NCBI RefSeq assembly: GCF_030848805.1
Contig: NC_092360.1
Span: forward strand, 1,240,001 to 1,304,000
DNA: 64,000 nucleotides
Direction of reading: 5' to 3'
Source: Temnothorax longispinosus
Taxonomy: Eukaryota; Arthropoda; Insecta; Hymenoptera; Formicidae
The notes under the pieces are model-generated. The model worked only from the letters and a program-made list of their open reading frames with translations. It searched no databases and was not told where the DNA came from. Shown here piece after piece: positions 11,620-24,299 of this stretch. The position numbers and the translations under genes were made by a program. How positions within the stretch are numbered: the first letter of the stretch is position 1; each line of letters opens with the position of its first letter.

Positions 11620-14600
11620 ATGTCATGCAAGAAATTACAGACAGTCGCTTGGTCGTTTGCTCGCTTGACGAATCGAGTTCTGCACGCTTTGACAGAAATG
11701 CGCGCAGGTTTGCAATAATGACATCTTCAGTTTCACGCATCGTGCGTAAATTCACGTGGCAGAAATTTCGTTTACGTTTGTTATGACGTTGTCGTTCGAA
11801 CGAGGTTCGCTCGAGCATTTTCTTCGCACAGAAATCAATGTGTCTACAATTGCAATCTGCCACGATTTGATCGCGCGCAAAATGACGCTTAGACTCGCAT
11901 CGACGGAACGTAATACCAACAGAATGGCGTGGGACGATACGGAACGGGATGAAACGAGATGGGTCGGGATCCGGTAATAGCGGTAATAGTCGGCAGTCGT
12001 GACCCGGCGACGCGACGCATCTAAATTACCTTTATCTCTCTCCCGGTCGTCGTAGGTTTCACTTTTGTATCAGTCAGCTCGACGCCTCCGTGATCCCTTG
12101 ATACTTGACGGTGGTTCCCTTGTTTCACGTACACACACATACATATACAGTCGGACTTTCTGTAAACAGTGGCGCGAACTCGAGAACATTTATCATTATT
12201 CTAAGACTTAGACGTTGTTCTTCAGATGCTTTAAATAAGAAATAAAAACTCGTAAAACATTTTTTTCTTTTGCGATAGCAATCATTATCAACTCCTTTTT
12301 TTTTAAGAAAAATAATGTGAAAATTTTCATGCACTTTAATTAATTTTATGTAGGTACAAAAAATTATTAGTTTATATTTTTTGTTGAATATTATTATCTA
12401 TATATTTTATATTTTTTATATTTATATTCATCCATCATGACTTAAAGAATTACTTCATTATTGAATTTATTGCATCTTATTGTTAAAATTATCGTTTTGA
12501 AATTGTTCACCTGACGTTCTTAGATTATTCAGCTCTTGTCTGCAGTGTATTTAAACATGACGCGGAATCATATACCCGATTTTTGCAGCTGCATACACTT
12601 TTGTTTATTGTCGTTAACCATCTAGTGTAATTGAAACATTCAAATTTTCTTATGATACCACTGGTAACAATAATTACGATTTGCATTCTCGAGCTGGACG
12701 GAAAGCAGTCAAGTTACTCTTTCCGCAATTTGTCATCAGCAGACTGCTTAAATTTGATATGACTTATATCTATTATATTTTGCGTAAATAAATTCCACGA
12801 AGTTTACAAATAACTGATACATATTCCATTTTTTTTTATATCTATAACGTTTTTCACTTCACTCTTTTTATGACTTGTAACTGACTTGATCGAGACATTT
12901 TAATCCAGATAAAGTCGATTCTAAATTAGCCGAAAAATTAGTTATTAATAGATTAATTGCTCGAGACTTTTTTCGAAACGTTTGTATAATGCGCCGCAGA
13001 GGTCAATAAAGCTTTGCACGGCATGCGTACAATTACATGCGCATACGAGCGTGACGACACGTACGATCGCATATCGACGTACCATCTATACGCATTTGGA
13101 AAAAGAATGCGCCATGTACCGCAATATTTCTTGAACTCGTTACAGATGCGGGTCCGCATGTGCCGCGGCTATCTCATTTCGCGTAATCTAAGATACGAAG
13201 GCGCACGCGGCGCGGTGACGTGCCGTACTACTGCAACGCTCGCGGTATCAGAATTAATTGCAACCCTCGGATTAATACCGTTATGCCCCGGCGACCTTCG
13301 TGTCCAGAGCCTGAACAGATTTCGCGCTCCACGATCTCGGTTATATTTTGTACTCTTGTTTCATCCGATCCTCGTTGTGGCATTTGATCTCGCGTGGCGT
13401 TAACACGAGTGCAATTTGTGCGAGCGCGCGATAAATGTTATTACGACAGAACCGTTCTGTCTAATCATTCCCGTACGCAGAAATAATTGTAAGAAATTTT
13501 AGAGATGTTTGGTCTTTTTCACGCCGCGATTTTCTATTATCGTCGCCACGAAGTTTGTTTCACTACTTAAATAGAAAACCGCAGGCAGCAAATCTTAAAT
13601 TATTTTGATACCACGAACGTAACGGCTTTACAGCGCATTCGGCTTTTACGGCACGGTGAACCAAACTTGTAAGAGTATTTCAAGACTCCTGTCACCTGTA
13701 AAGAAAGAGAATATGTTAATTATTAATTAGAGGAGCAGCCGACGTAATGCGGACTACAATCCGACGCACTTTGGGGTTCGATTTAATGGGACCTGCGCGC
13801 AAGTGTGGAAACAAAAAGGAAAGCGAAATATACACGTTATTAGCGCCGAAGCCTCGAGCTCTCATCCCTCCGCGTATTTATGCGTCGAACGGTTGGCAAT
13901 CGCGGAGAAGAAGAGATCAGCTATATAAATGGCTCTTAATTGGTCGACGACGGGACGAACGTAAAAAACTCGCAGGCGTACTAAAAATAAACTTGGATAT
14001 GTTGAAACTGAAAACCGTTCTCGATTCGCATAAGGTCATCATTGGTTTGCATTCTCGACGCGCTAAATGAACCCGTCAGGCTTTTGGGATTCCGGTTTGT
14101 TTAACGTGAGGCACTGGACTCGTAAAATGCAAGTTGGAATTTAGGAAGACATATTTAGCACAAAACTTATCACATCTTTTTAACTAATTAACTTTTGAAC
14201 CTAATACTTTTATTATGGTAGTTGTTACATAATCGATGATGTGCAAAACGAAAAAGAATATTAAAATTGTCTAGACCAGTAAGTTATCAAATTAAGTTAA
14301 AATAATAACTTTATAACGCCGACAATATTATTTTTTTGTATTATTATTACAGACTTTTCAAACTTTGTAAAGTAAACCACAATCCAATATGATAACAAAT
14401 TTGAACAATTCCACTTGACAATATGGCGAGTTAGAGCTACCCCAACAGAATAAAGGATCCTGCATAAAGACAACCCCTCGTCATTTTCGCGGCTTTCACA
14501 CGCGTGCGTTATGCGTTTATGTTGCAAGGTACACTCACACGCGTGAACCCCCGCGGCCGAAACTTACATGCGGATTTCAGTAAACGCAACGTGCATCATC

Positions 14601-16900
14601 TCTTTGTGGGCGCGTTCGCGCGTGTATATCGAAGCATCAAGTGTGGACAAGTCACGTGGCGGTACACGTGGCTCCCGCATGCCTGTCGAATTTAAGCCGA
14701 ACATTTATCGTCGAATGGGTTACTATTGAAAATCAATATTATTTTTCGATTTCTACCGTTACCTATATAAGAATTATTGTATTTTCAGGTAGAATAAATC
14801 CAGGTAGAATAAAATTAATTTTAATTTTATAGTCATTTGTTCGCGAATATTTTTCTAATTCTCCTTTTATACAACTATATTTCAGTAAAGGTGTTTCCTT
14901 TTCAAAAGGAGTAATTTCAATATTTAATACGATATTTGAATATATACTTTAATAATATATGCCGTAAGAAAGCTGTTTATGTAATAAGTACAATAATATT
15001 TAAGTAGTAAAGTTACTATTTTATTGTCACAATTGTTTCGATTTTTCCTAATATTTTACATAATATTTAAGTATCTGTCTTAAGTAAGAAGGAATTTTAG
15101 TTTTATAGATATTAATTGTTGAAGTTTTTGGAAATATTTAATTTTTTTGGAATTGAAAGCGGAAGGAGCGGGTTTTCGGTTGGGCACAGCTGTTAACCAT
15201 TAACCCGCGAAATTTTTCACCTCACCCCTTAAGGGTTGATCGAAGGGAGCAACATATGCGTGATGATGGATGGCGATATGCAACGACCCTTGGGCTCGCA
15301 AGGGTTGCCATTGTGCACATATCGCTGACGATCCTCTTATAAATATATCCTAAATCCCGAGCGGCCGCAAAAAGGGTGGTCGCTCGATTCTCGTATCCGC
15401 GCGTTCATTACTCGGAGTGTGATTACTTCAACGTAAATCCCGTACAAATAATTTCAGTCTCTCGGGGAGAGCCACGTTTCCGTACAAGCGCTCGTGTAAG
15501 CCCGAGATATTAATTACTGTATACTAGTTCAGATCGTTCAAAGCTATTAATCGTAATTTCCGGGGAGAATAGGGTATCGATATATGTAGCATTAACGCCA
15601 ATTTGTACTTCAATTAACTTTCTATTCACTGTACTTTCGATTTTTTCTTATCGAAGGTATATATAACCATTAAAATATTTCAATGCCATGCAAATGAAGC
15701 AACTGATTCACAATTTATAAACGAAAAAGAAAAATGCTACATATGATGTAAGATATTTATGTTCTTTTGTGTAACCAAATGGTATTGGTTATTTTAATTC
15801 GAGAACCATTATATCTTTCTTGAGTTAAGCCACAATCACTCTTTATACACCAAGCGGAAATACATTCGTAACCAAATATAAGGCCTGCATGTAATCGACA
15901 AAATGCATTTTGTACAAAACACATTTTTTCGACAGACGAACAGAAGAGCGTTCACGCTCCAATTCTGTTAATTCTTGCCATTCTTTTATTTTCGAGGTAC
16001 CAGCGTTTACTTTCTTTATTAGTCGCCGAAATTGCCCGTTGAATGCCATTTCCGTCGGTATTTAATGTCGCCAAGCTGGTCCCTCGCAGCCACGCACACT
16101 GCACGCGGGCACACTCGTGCATTACGGTGGCTTCTGGCCGCACGAATACGCCGTGAATTGATGGCTGTCATTAGTAGTAATCATTGCCATCTGTTCTACC
16201 GGCGTGGAAAGAAAGAGAGAAATGCTTTACGTTCGCTCGCTGGGAAGTTATCGGTCTGCCGTGGCGGTGCGCATCGGTGCGCGATTTACGTAGATTACGG
16301 ACACAGTAACGTCATTCCTCATCGACTTTTTCGCCGGCCGAGGAATGCATGAAAGAGTCACCGCGGAACTCCTGGTGAGATTACTCTTATATCGGAACGA
16401 TAAAAAGTTAATCCGTTCCCCCTGGGTGCTCTATTGAACGGGGTACAGCGTGATGGTAGCAAATCGCGGAACTAATCAGGAGAATAATCTACCTCGTGTT
16501 TTGTGGCTCGCGAATACGCAATTTTCGTGATCTCCCCCTTTTTTTGGACGCGTTTATTTTTACGCGGTCCACGTAAACGCCGGGAGCGATGCGTAAAGCC
16601 ACAGAAAACAGTTAATCTATAAAACGTAAAAATGCTATGAAATGCTCCGAATTTCAAATAAGAATTATTTTAATACCTAAACTAAAGTCAGATTTGTGTT
16701 TGCAAAACAACTAGGAAGGACAGATAAAAGCAGATCAAGTAATTATAAATTAAATAAATTATTTATAATTTATTATTATTTAACTATTATTATTTTAGAA
16801 TTATTTTAATGTTGAATTATTTCATATTAATTAGTACCTATATGTATGACATTCCTATATAGTTTGATGGAAAATTGCGACGGATGGTTCGGTCGAGTTC
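11620..16900. other. Intron segment without recognised genes
   Basis: Alternating GC-richer (11620-12120, 13000-13420, 13740-14080, 15160-15500, 16030-16640) and AT-rich DNA. The 129-codon frame at 13014-13403 and the 107-codon frame at 13747-14070 have no domain, no typical splice borders and arbitrary composition. I treat them as chance. A 13-base direct repeat (CAGGTAGAATAAA) occurs at 14786 and 14801. Confidence 0.5.
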
Positions 16901-17066
16901 GATGTCCGAATAATCTTCGGATTTAAACTACTCGCGCGCACGGCGACGCATCGGCGATGATGCGCCGTTTTCGCCCGTGTCATTCGCGACCGTGAACTTC
17001 GGAGGAGAGGACCCAGCGCGGTCGAAAGGGCAAAGGGCGATATTCTTTGTTCTATGTAGTCTCGAC

Positions 17067-17082
17067 CGCGCGCGCGCGCGCG
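17067..17082. repeat. (CG)8 run
   Basis: A perfect CG dinucleotide run inside a CpG-rich patch (16920-17440). Potential Z-DNA former. Confidence 0.9.
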
Positions 17083-17989
17083 AGGCCCAAAGAGAAGGAA
17101 TCGACAGCGGATGACGAAGGTTACAGCGCGCTGTCAAAATACGTGTCCTTTTCTTTTTCTTCGCTCCAAGCGCCCCGCCGAGCGTGCGCCGTTATGCATT
17201 AGCATGCACCGGCGGGCGTAGAGCTTCGTACGCGTTAGCCCAGCGTGTCCGTGTGCCGCGAGACACGCGCGTGTCGCGCGGTCGTCGCAGCACGCGTTGT
17301 ACAATTTACCCGTGCGCAAACGACGCGACGCCGATGGTACAAATGCGGGGCTGCGCCAAATGATCTATCGCGCGTGTCGATCGACTGCGAGATTTCCCGC
17401 GGACGGGACCTACCTGCAAATCGTTCGCCATCTTCAAAACATCCGGTTTGCGTGTACTTTTGTTAGTTGCACGAATGCACGCCTGAGAAAAGATAATTTT
17501 CAAAACAACTTTTAATGCTTTCAATGCTTTAAATTAGAATTTAATTAAAATGTTGAATAATAATAAATTGGTATACTTTTATAAAAATTATTACATAAGC
17601 GAAGACTTTACGGATGTCCATACGCGATTATTTAAATCCAAGTATTTCGAATATCATATCATTTTATTTTATTTGTAATATTTTATTTTGTCTCTTGCAA
17701 CATTTTCGGAAGTTTAAAATGAGATTTCACTAGTATATGTTACGATAATAAAGAAGACTGTTCATATATTAAATTATATCTCTCATTAACAGGAAGTACA
17801 GAAACACATGCCTGTATTTTACTGTTGTCTGTCAGGATACGAGAGTCACCCTGGCAGCGGCCGCGACGGCCGTAGCATAATTGAAGCGCTAGAAAAGCCG
17901 GCGCAATTATATTCGGTATGCCGAGTAATTACGCGACATTATCATACGCCAAGTATTATCTTTATTTGCATTGGCGATCACCCAGATAC

Positions 17990-18960
17990 TGAGCACCCCT
18001 GAACGAATAACAACGCGCGCCCGCGGGGCCTTGGATCGTGCGCACTCGGCCGTGATCGGCGAGGCTCGCCGGTGCGTCCCTACAGCGATAGAGAGGGAGA
18101 GAGCGGGCAGCGGGCCCCCTTCGATAGCGAGAGCGAGAACAAGAGGGACAACGCGGTGGAAGAAGGAAAGATCGGCGTTGCCCCCTCGAACGGGCGAGGG
18201 AACGGGCGACTTGTGGATCGAGCGAGACGAAAATAGAGGGGGGCAACGGCGCGAGAGAGAGGACGAGGGATTGTCTGGGCATAAGCGCGCGTTCCCACGC
18301 CCGCCGCGCATGCGCCGGGCTTCGGTCCCCGTCGCGTCCCCCCTGTTCTCCTACACAGGTAATCGGCCACCCCTCTCCGTCCGGCCACTTCGCTCACTCC
18401 TCTCTCGTACCGCGGCGCGCTCGCGACGTCGCTCGTCCTCGTCGCTCCTTCGAGAGTGGTTCCTTCTGTCGTACAAGGCCCACACCGTCGCGTCGTTCGC
18501 CTCTTTCTCGCACTCGCGCGCCCCTCTCCCTCTCTATCTTTCTCGTTTTCTCTCGGAGTCCCTGCTTCCCCTTCCCTGCCCTTTGGTCCGCTCGTTCTCC
18601 ATTCCTCCTAGTGCCTCTCGCTCCCTCCCGACATCCGCATAGATTCAAGCGCGACGCGGACCCGTCCGCCGTTCTTTCTCTCCACCACGTTCTTTCTTCG
18701 TATGCCTCGCCCGCGCACAATATTCATTTCCACCACTTGTCTCGCCGGCCGGCGCGTCGGTTTACCGCCCGACTCGGCGCGGTGGGGTCCGACGTTCACC
18801 TCACCCCGTTCCGCTCCTCTTTACCCGCCCTCTCTTTTTCCGCCTCCTTCGCGCAACGAATGCTGCTCTAATGATTATCGTCGCTCGGCTCATCGTCGCT
18901 ACTGTCTCGTCACCGATGCGTGATGACATTGGTTCCGAATGGATGCACGCCGCGGCGACG
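17990..18960. promoter_or_regulatory. GC- and CpG-rich block, possible promoter or CpG island
   Basis: Nearly 1 kb of GC-rich DNA in an otherwise AT-rich intron. About 18080-18270 is purine-rich on the plus strand (GAGAGGGAGAGAG). From about 18340 to 18870 the plus strand becomes pyrimidine-rich (CCCTCTCCCTCTC), so the composition switches strand inside the block. GAGA-like words are typical of insect promoters, and an internal transcription start or nested gene is possible. The long frame 17971-18642 (223 codons) is Arg/Ser/Pro low-complexity. Open frames also run through the same block on the other strand, so length alone is not evidence of coding. No TATA box or initiator is clear. Confidence 0.35.
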
Positions 18961-19109
18961 ACGCGCGACGCTTCGGTGAACCACTTCCCCCTTAAGGTGG
19001 CAAAATGTTGCAGAATTAATGCTCTTTTCGCTCATTGCCGCAATTGCAGAGATGTCATATTCAGCGCACACGAATCGCGTGGTGTGCTGTTAAGAGGGTG
19101 CGTTCTTTA

Positions 19110-20300
19110 AAGATTTACATCATGCCGCTCGTTGAATATTTATCAAGGTATCGATTAAGATACCGATCTCGGTCATGTTCGTATTCGTAAAATAAATGGG
19201 TGAAACGAAGAAGGTAGGGAAAAACGAGGTTAGTTAAATTTGTTCGATCGGATCGAGTGGTGTTGATTTCATTATAAACTTTGATTTTATTGATATCGGG
19301 AATTTATCCGAGCCATATATCGGTATCGCAAGCGTAACCGTAGTCGTTTGACATTTCTACCGTTGCTTCGCGTGTTACATAAGTTTGATTACTTCTCGGT
19401 ATGTATACAAGGGGGACCCGTAATATCTTTTTCGGACATGAAAGCCCGGTCGCGCTGGCGCGAGCGAAGGCTCGCGCACAGAGAGAATGCGAAGGGACTG
19501 AGAAATTTTTCAGACCTGGAAGTATCGCGGGTCTACGGCGCGCAGGATAAGAGAGCGGTGCCTGAAATGTTTGCAGAACCTTCGCAACCCTTCGGAACGT
19601 GTTATTTGCGAATGCCTTACGCGAGACGGTTTCACTCGTTCTCATGAGAGAAGACGAGCTTACGGCATTCCGCAACTATTTCCGCTGGACGGTAACAAGA
19701 GCCGAGAGAAGTGCCCAATAAACCGGACGGAACGTCGTTTGTTTGTTACTACGGTATTCTTCCGTTCGTTGACGTCGATCCCCGGATATCCTATGTTAGT
19801 TTTACGGTTTTACGAGCGATTAACCTGTTAACGTGGATTTTTTTTACTATTTATTGAGCTACCAAGCATTTTAACTTTAAAATACATGGATTTCTTAGAT
19901 GTGCAGTAATCAAAATAGACAAGAAACTAGTTTAAGAAATTTCTCAGATATTTCAGAAGAGTAGCTTGAAATTAGTTTAAAAATTATATGCAGAAAAAGA
20001 AAGATTTAGTCGGAAATACCATTTTAAGATGAAAATTATATAAAAAATATCGAGGCTATAATAATTTTAAATTGGAAAAGTTTAAAGATCACCCCTATCG
20101 TGATCTTTTCTTCGATATTTTTGTATTAAAATTATATATAATTTACACAAAATTTGTTATTAAAATATTTATCGTTAATTTAGGGATCGTATATATAATT
20201 ATAATTGGAAGAAACGCAATTGTTTATTATGTATTTTATGCAAATAGTGTCGATCTATTGATCTTCGTTATTTACTTGATGGTCGAGCAACTCGATGGTG
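19110..20300. other. Intron segment without recognised genes
   Basis: A GC-richer patch (19300-19830) is followed by AT-rich DNA. The open frames on both strands at 19304-19831 overlap each other and show no domain. Confidence 0.45.
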
Positions 20301-20397
20301 GTATTGGTCAGTGTCTGGAACGTCTTGCGGACGTTGGTACCTCGGTAAAAGAGTAGTCTCCTCGTTAGTGCCGAGTCGAGAGCAGCGACGATGCGAC

Positions 20398-20442
20398 GTC
20401 TTCGTCTTCGTCTTCGTGGTCGTGGTCGTGGTCGTCGTCGAC
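20398..20442. repeat. GTCTTC / GTGGTC hexanucleotide repeat
   Basis: Three GTCTTC units, then three GTGGTC units, then GTC repeats. The acidic, Val/Phe or Arg/Thr-rich translations in this stretch are repeat artefacts. Confidence 0.85.
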
Positions 20443-20649
20443 GCCGCGCATAATGAAGCGCCCGCGAACGTAACCGTTGTTCTCTCGCACCGACATGCTG
20501 ATTGCCAACGCGAATATTGTCGTACAGTAATAGGTCTGTTCGAGGAAACCCGCGCGGACAGGAGGATTGGCGCGGATCTCGAAGGGGGGAAAAAAACATT
20601 ATTTAGCATCAATTAGAAACGTACGCCTAACGATCTCCGAGGCAACTCG

Positions 20650-23600
20650 CGATTCTTCCTTCCATTTTCTTTTTTGACTCGGCGGTCAACGTTTATATTC
20701 GTCATTGTCGCTTTTTGGCACAAATCGCGCGATTTCCATACGCTTCTGCAAAATAAATAACACTAGCAAAATATTCATTTCGGCTCGTTATTTATGAGCA
20801 GGCAGATGGATGTCCATGTTAGCGCGTGCTTGTCAAGTGTGCCGTGTATGCTAATTGCTTTTGAGAGGTGATTATTACTTTAGTATCAATGTCAAAATGT
20901 GTTATAACATTATGACATTAATACATACATTATTATTATATTTCTATTATATATTTCTTATATCTGAATATTATTTTTTAATCAACAAATACTAATTCAG
21001 TATATTTTCAATTGGATATTTAAAATCAGTAGCTATTGTACTTATTATTTTTAGACACTTGGAATATATACTCTTTTAAATATGTTAAACAAATCAAGAA
21101 AAAAAGAATATAATGTAAATGAAATATTGCTATATAATAATGTTTGTAACAAATATGAGATACTTATGTGATATTTTTTTACGAATAATGATTGGAACGT
21201 CATAAGTACCTTTTTGTCGATTAAATATTTCTGACTAGGCGTTCTACCAGCGGACGAAAATATGACGATACCTTTGACCGACTGTATGTCTTATAGACCG
21301 TCCGCAGTAAAAATGATCGTCGCCCGGCGAGATGGTGATGTCGAGTCGCCAGCAACTCGTTTTTCGACTTTCTTTATGGCGCCCGCTTCACAACACCCCC
21401 GTGGATGCTATTTAAGGGCTTTCTTTTATTTCGTGTCATGCTCTTCCTCTTCTTTAGTTCTCCTCTCTTTTTTTTTATATTCTCCTTTCAAGCTTCCCGT
21501 GTCGTTTCTGTCACGTGCGTAAATCCGTAACGTCCACCTGCCGATGTGTGCTCTGTAACAAAAAAAATTTTTTTTTATTATCGACAAAAATAGAAATACA
21601 TTTACAGTGCATTGACCGGAGTTATTGATCGGTGGTTTCCATATCAATAATTACTTTTTTATTAACCAGCACAAAATATTAATGTAACTTAATAGCGAAA
21701 AAAGTTTTAATCGATTATTTTATAGGAATTTTTCTTGCTTTTGCTACATAGATTTTTGTCTTTACTGAGCGTATCGTTCTACGCGCGTATATATCATTCG
21801 TAGCTAAAGGCTATACTCATTGTGACTAAACACGGTATACATATGAATCTGTTCTTCAAACAATTGTGAGATCTGGATTATATGGTCTCCCTAATTAATG
21901 ATGACTAATCGTGTACTCTTTATATATGTATATGTTACATTGTGTTCGATATAGAAAAGTTCTCAAGCTGTAGTGCAAACATGAATGAATATTGCGCCGC
22001 TACGTCGAGCGACGAGTGAAACGTTCGGAGGTTGTAATATTCATGAACGTCATTAATTAAAAACGATAATCGTCTGTTAGCATATATATTCGAGCCAAAC
22101 AACTCGACCGAGATTGTGTGCCCTAACTCTCATAATTAAGTCGCTGCATTCATTCATGCCTGACAGTAGCGGAGGGCTCATGTGTATATACAATGTTCCA
22201 GTGTTCAGTAGGTTAATAAGAAAACGTTGCGATACCATGTTAAATTTCTATCTGACAATCTCACCGGCTTTTCTCTTGGCACCTTGCCGATGAAGGAATA
22301 TTCTGTGTGAGAAACCGCGCGCTCCCATGGCAGAAATTTTTGCGGAAGTTACGTAGACTACGGTATAACAATTGTTTCCGACGTTTGGCTCAATTAAATC
22401 TAAATTAATGAAAGGATATTGTATATCTAAAACAATAAAAAAAAACACTTCTAATTAAACTTGAATTTATAATTAGCAATAAGTAAGAGATAATGTACAT
22501 ATAATCTTCTTACGAAGAAAAAAGAGAAAAGAAATGAAAGAGTGCTGTTATGAAATACAATCTCTTTTTAACCGATAGTATTTTGTCTAAATGCAAATAA
22601 ATCACACATCAATATAAAATATTTTTATATACATATGCATATTTCACATGCGGATTAAAAATTTTATTTATAATGACTTTTTTTTCCTTTTTTCACAGAG
22701 GTTTCTTCCGTGTAGCGTTCCTATTTTGTATAAAATCTATGGGATCCGCTACATAATATCCGTATACATACGCTCAGCATGTATCTGCATCCTTTCTACT
22801 ATCGATACATAACGTGTTTACATGGGGATACGTACGGTTTTTAAGGATACAGAAATTGAATGCGTTTGTAGGAGGGAGATAGAGAGATGCGGCTTGGGAT
22901 CACTTCTTAATTATGATCGGCGCGTGTGCAACCGAGCTGAACGAGAAAAATGAGCGGCGCCTTTCCGTCTTGCCGAGCCACGCAAATTTCATCTCTGTCG
23001 CCGTGTATTAATGCCATAATCACGTATAAGGATATCGTGAATCTTTCGCACAGGATCAAAATCTGAGAAACTCGATGCCGCGCGGGCATTCACCATGTGA
23101 AGTTTCAGCCTACAATCATTTTTATGTATATAATTTTACCTATAATTATCGATTACCGTATAGAATTTTCAAACTTCAAGGATTTTATAATTTCCCACGA
23201 ATCATAATTATGTTTATAATCATACGTTTTTTAGTTTTCTTTATATTTAACAAATTTTATATAAACACTTTTATTTATTAAGATGATTTAACAAATGCAA
23301 AAATTCCGGATTAATTCTTTTTATTTCATATGTGTTAACATTAATTCCAATTGATACTGCTTGCTCTAATTTGCATTTAGATTACGAAGCAAAACGCACG
23401 AATGGTGCTTAGAGTAGATCTGTATTATGACTTTGTGCTCAATGCATTTGCATAATGCATGCAACGTTACGCGTACATGAAAGCCAATGTTAACGAGTCA
23501 CAGTGTCACAAAAAAGTGATCAAGGAAAACATAGATTACACATAAGCAATTTAAAATATTACGCAAGTGAGCAGTTGAAATACCAAAAATGGCATTGCCA

Positions 23601-23960
23601 CTTAAGCGGCGCTCTATATATAATTTTCTTATTATGCAGTAAAATCCGCGTTGTAGAAAACGGTACACGTGTATCTACCGTATGCGTTTTATCATACGTT
23701 TTATGTTTCATTAAGAGTCAAGGCGGAAACGCTTTCGAGTGACACATAAATCCAATTAGCGACATTTATGCGTACGAATCGAAAACGGATATACACTTTC
23801 TCTTATCTTCATTACGTTCAAGTATCGAAGAGATATCGGGTGCTTTTACTTCTTCCACAATAACCTTCTATAGAAACTATATATTTTCTAAAGCAATTTT
23901 GATAAGTATTTTTATATCATTGTCAATTTTTTTTATTTGACTTGCAAGTTAATTTATTCA
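20650..23960. other. Intron segment without recognised genes
   Basis: Mostly AT-rich. A strong pyrimidine tract and CACAG acceptor-like sequence at 22681-22698 has no convincing exon behind it. No mobile element recognised. Confidence 0.45.
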
Positions 23961-23967
23961 GATCAAG

Positions 23968-23970
<3 letters not shown>

Positions 23971-24026
<56 letters not shown>
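23971..24026. repeat. (AC)28 microsatellite
   Basis: An uninterrupted run of 28 AC units, likely polymorphic. Confidence 0.97.
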
Positions 24027-24027
<1 letters not shown>

Positions 24028-24218
24028 ATAGCGAGTTCAGTTTATACAAAAAAGAATTTAGATAATTCTGTTTACATTATATATCTTGCATGCGCGCAAT
24101 TTTTTTTAATTTTTACGTTTTTCTGATTTGTAATATTACGTGCGGCTTTGATATCTCAAGAGGTCCCGATTCTTGAATTTATTCGCAAGATAAACATGTG
24201 CGCAAATCCCGTTCTTAC

Positions 24219-24279
24219 GAAAAATCTACAAGTTAATTGGCTAAAAGCCGTGCGATAGCCAATCAACTTGTAACTTTTC
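24219..24279. repeat. Pre-miRNA-sized imperfect hairpin
   Basis: The left arm 24219-24243 pairs with 24256-24279 around a 12-base loop (AAAGCCGTGCGA). The inner 17 to 18 pairs are TACAAGTTAATTGGCTA against TAGCCAATCAACTTGTA with one mismatch, and pairing continues outward with a small bulge through the GAAAA/TTTTC run. Size, loop and scattered mismatches fit a microRNA precursor. A decayed MITE would look the same. There is no expression evidence. Confidence 0.4.
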
Positions 24280-24299
24280 TATAAAAGCAGAACTTGCGC

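Noticed and set aside
12220..12260. TTCTTCAG then ATGCTTTAAATAA with AATAAA as an alternative end of the EGF gene
   Set aside because: The phase fits, but only three codons follow before the stop and the EGF fold would be incomplete; easily chance.
13610..13715. Minus-strand exon after TTCTCTTTCTTTACAG (acceptor at 13695)
   Set aside because: Good acceptor and a 31-codon open frame, but no plausible donor or homology; likely a pseudo-site.
14775..14813. TTTTCAG-GTAGAA, followed by a second CAGGTAGAA, as ratchet points
   Set aside because: Donor GTAGAA is poor and the second copy arises from a 13-base direct repeat.
18337..18364. CTGTTCTCCTACACAG-GTAATC as a second recursive splice site
   Set aside because: The pyrimidine tract is fair but the donor GTAATC is weak. 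It sits in a pyrimidine-rich block where such matches are expected.
17971..18642. 223-codon open frame, the longest in the window
   Set aside because: Arg/Ser/Pro low-complexity translation of a GC-rich purine/pyrimidine block; the opposite strand is also open over much of it, and no domain is seen.
19571..19680. CECLTRDGF, resembling the C-terminal half of an EGF domain
   Set aside because: No pyrimidine tract and AG at the needed phase, and the last cysteine is missing.
22681..22760. Strong poly-pyrimidine CACAG acceptor at 22698
   Set aside because: The following sequence has no donor at a sensible distance and no cysteine pattern that would complete the EGF domain. Probably a pseudo-acceptor.
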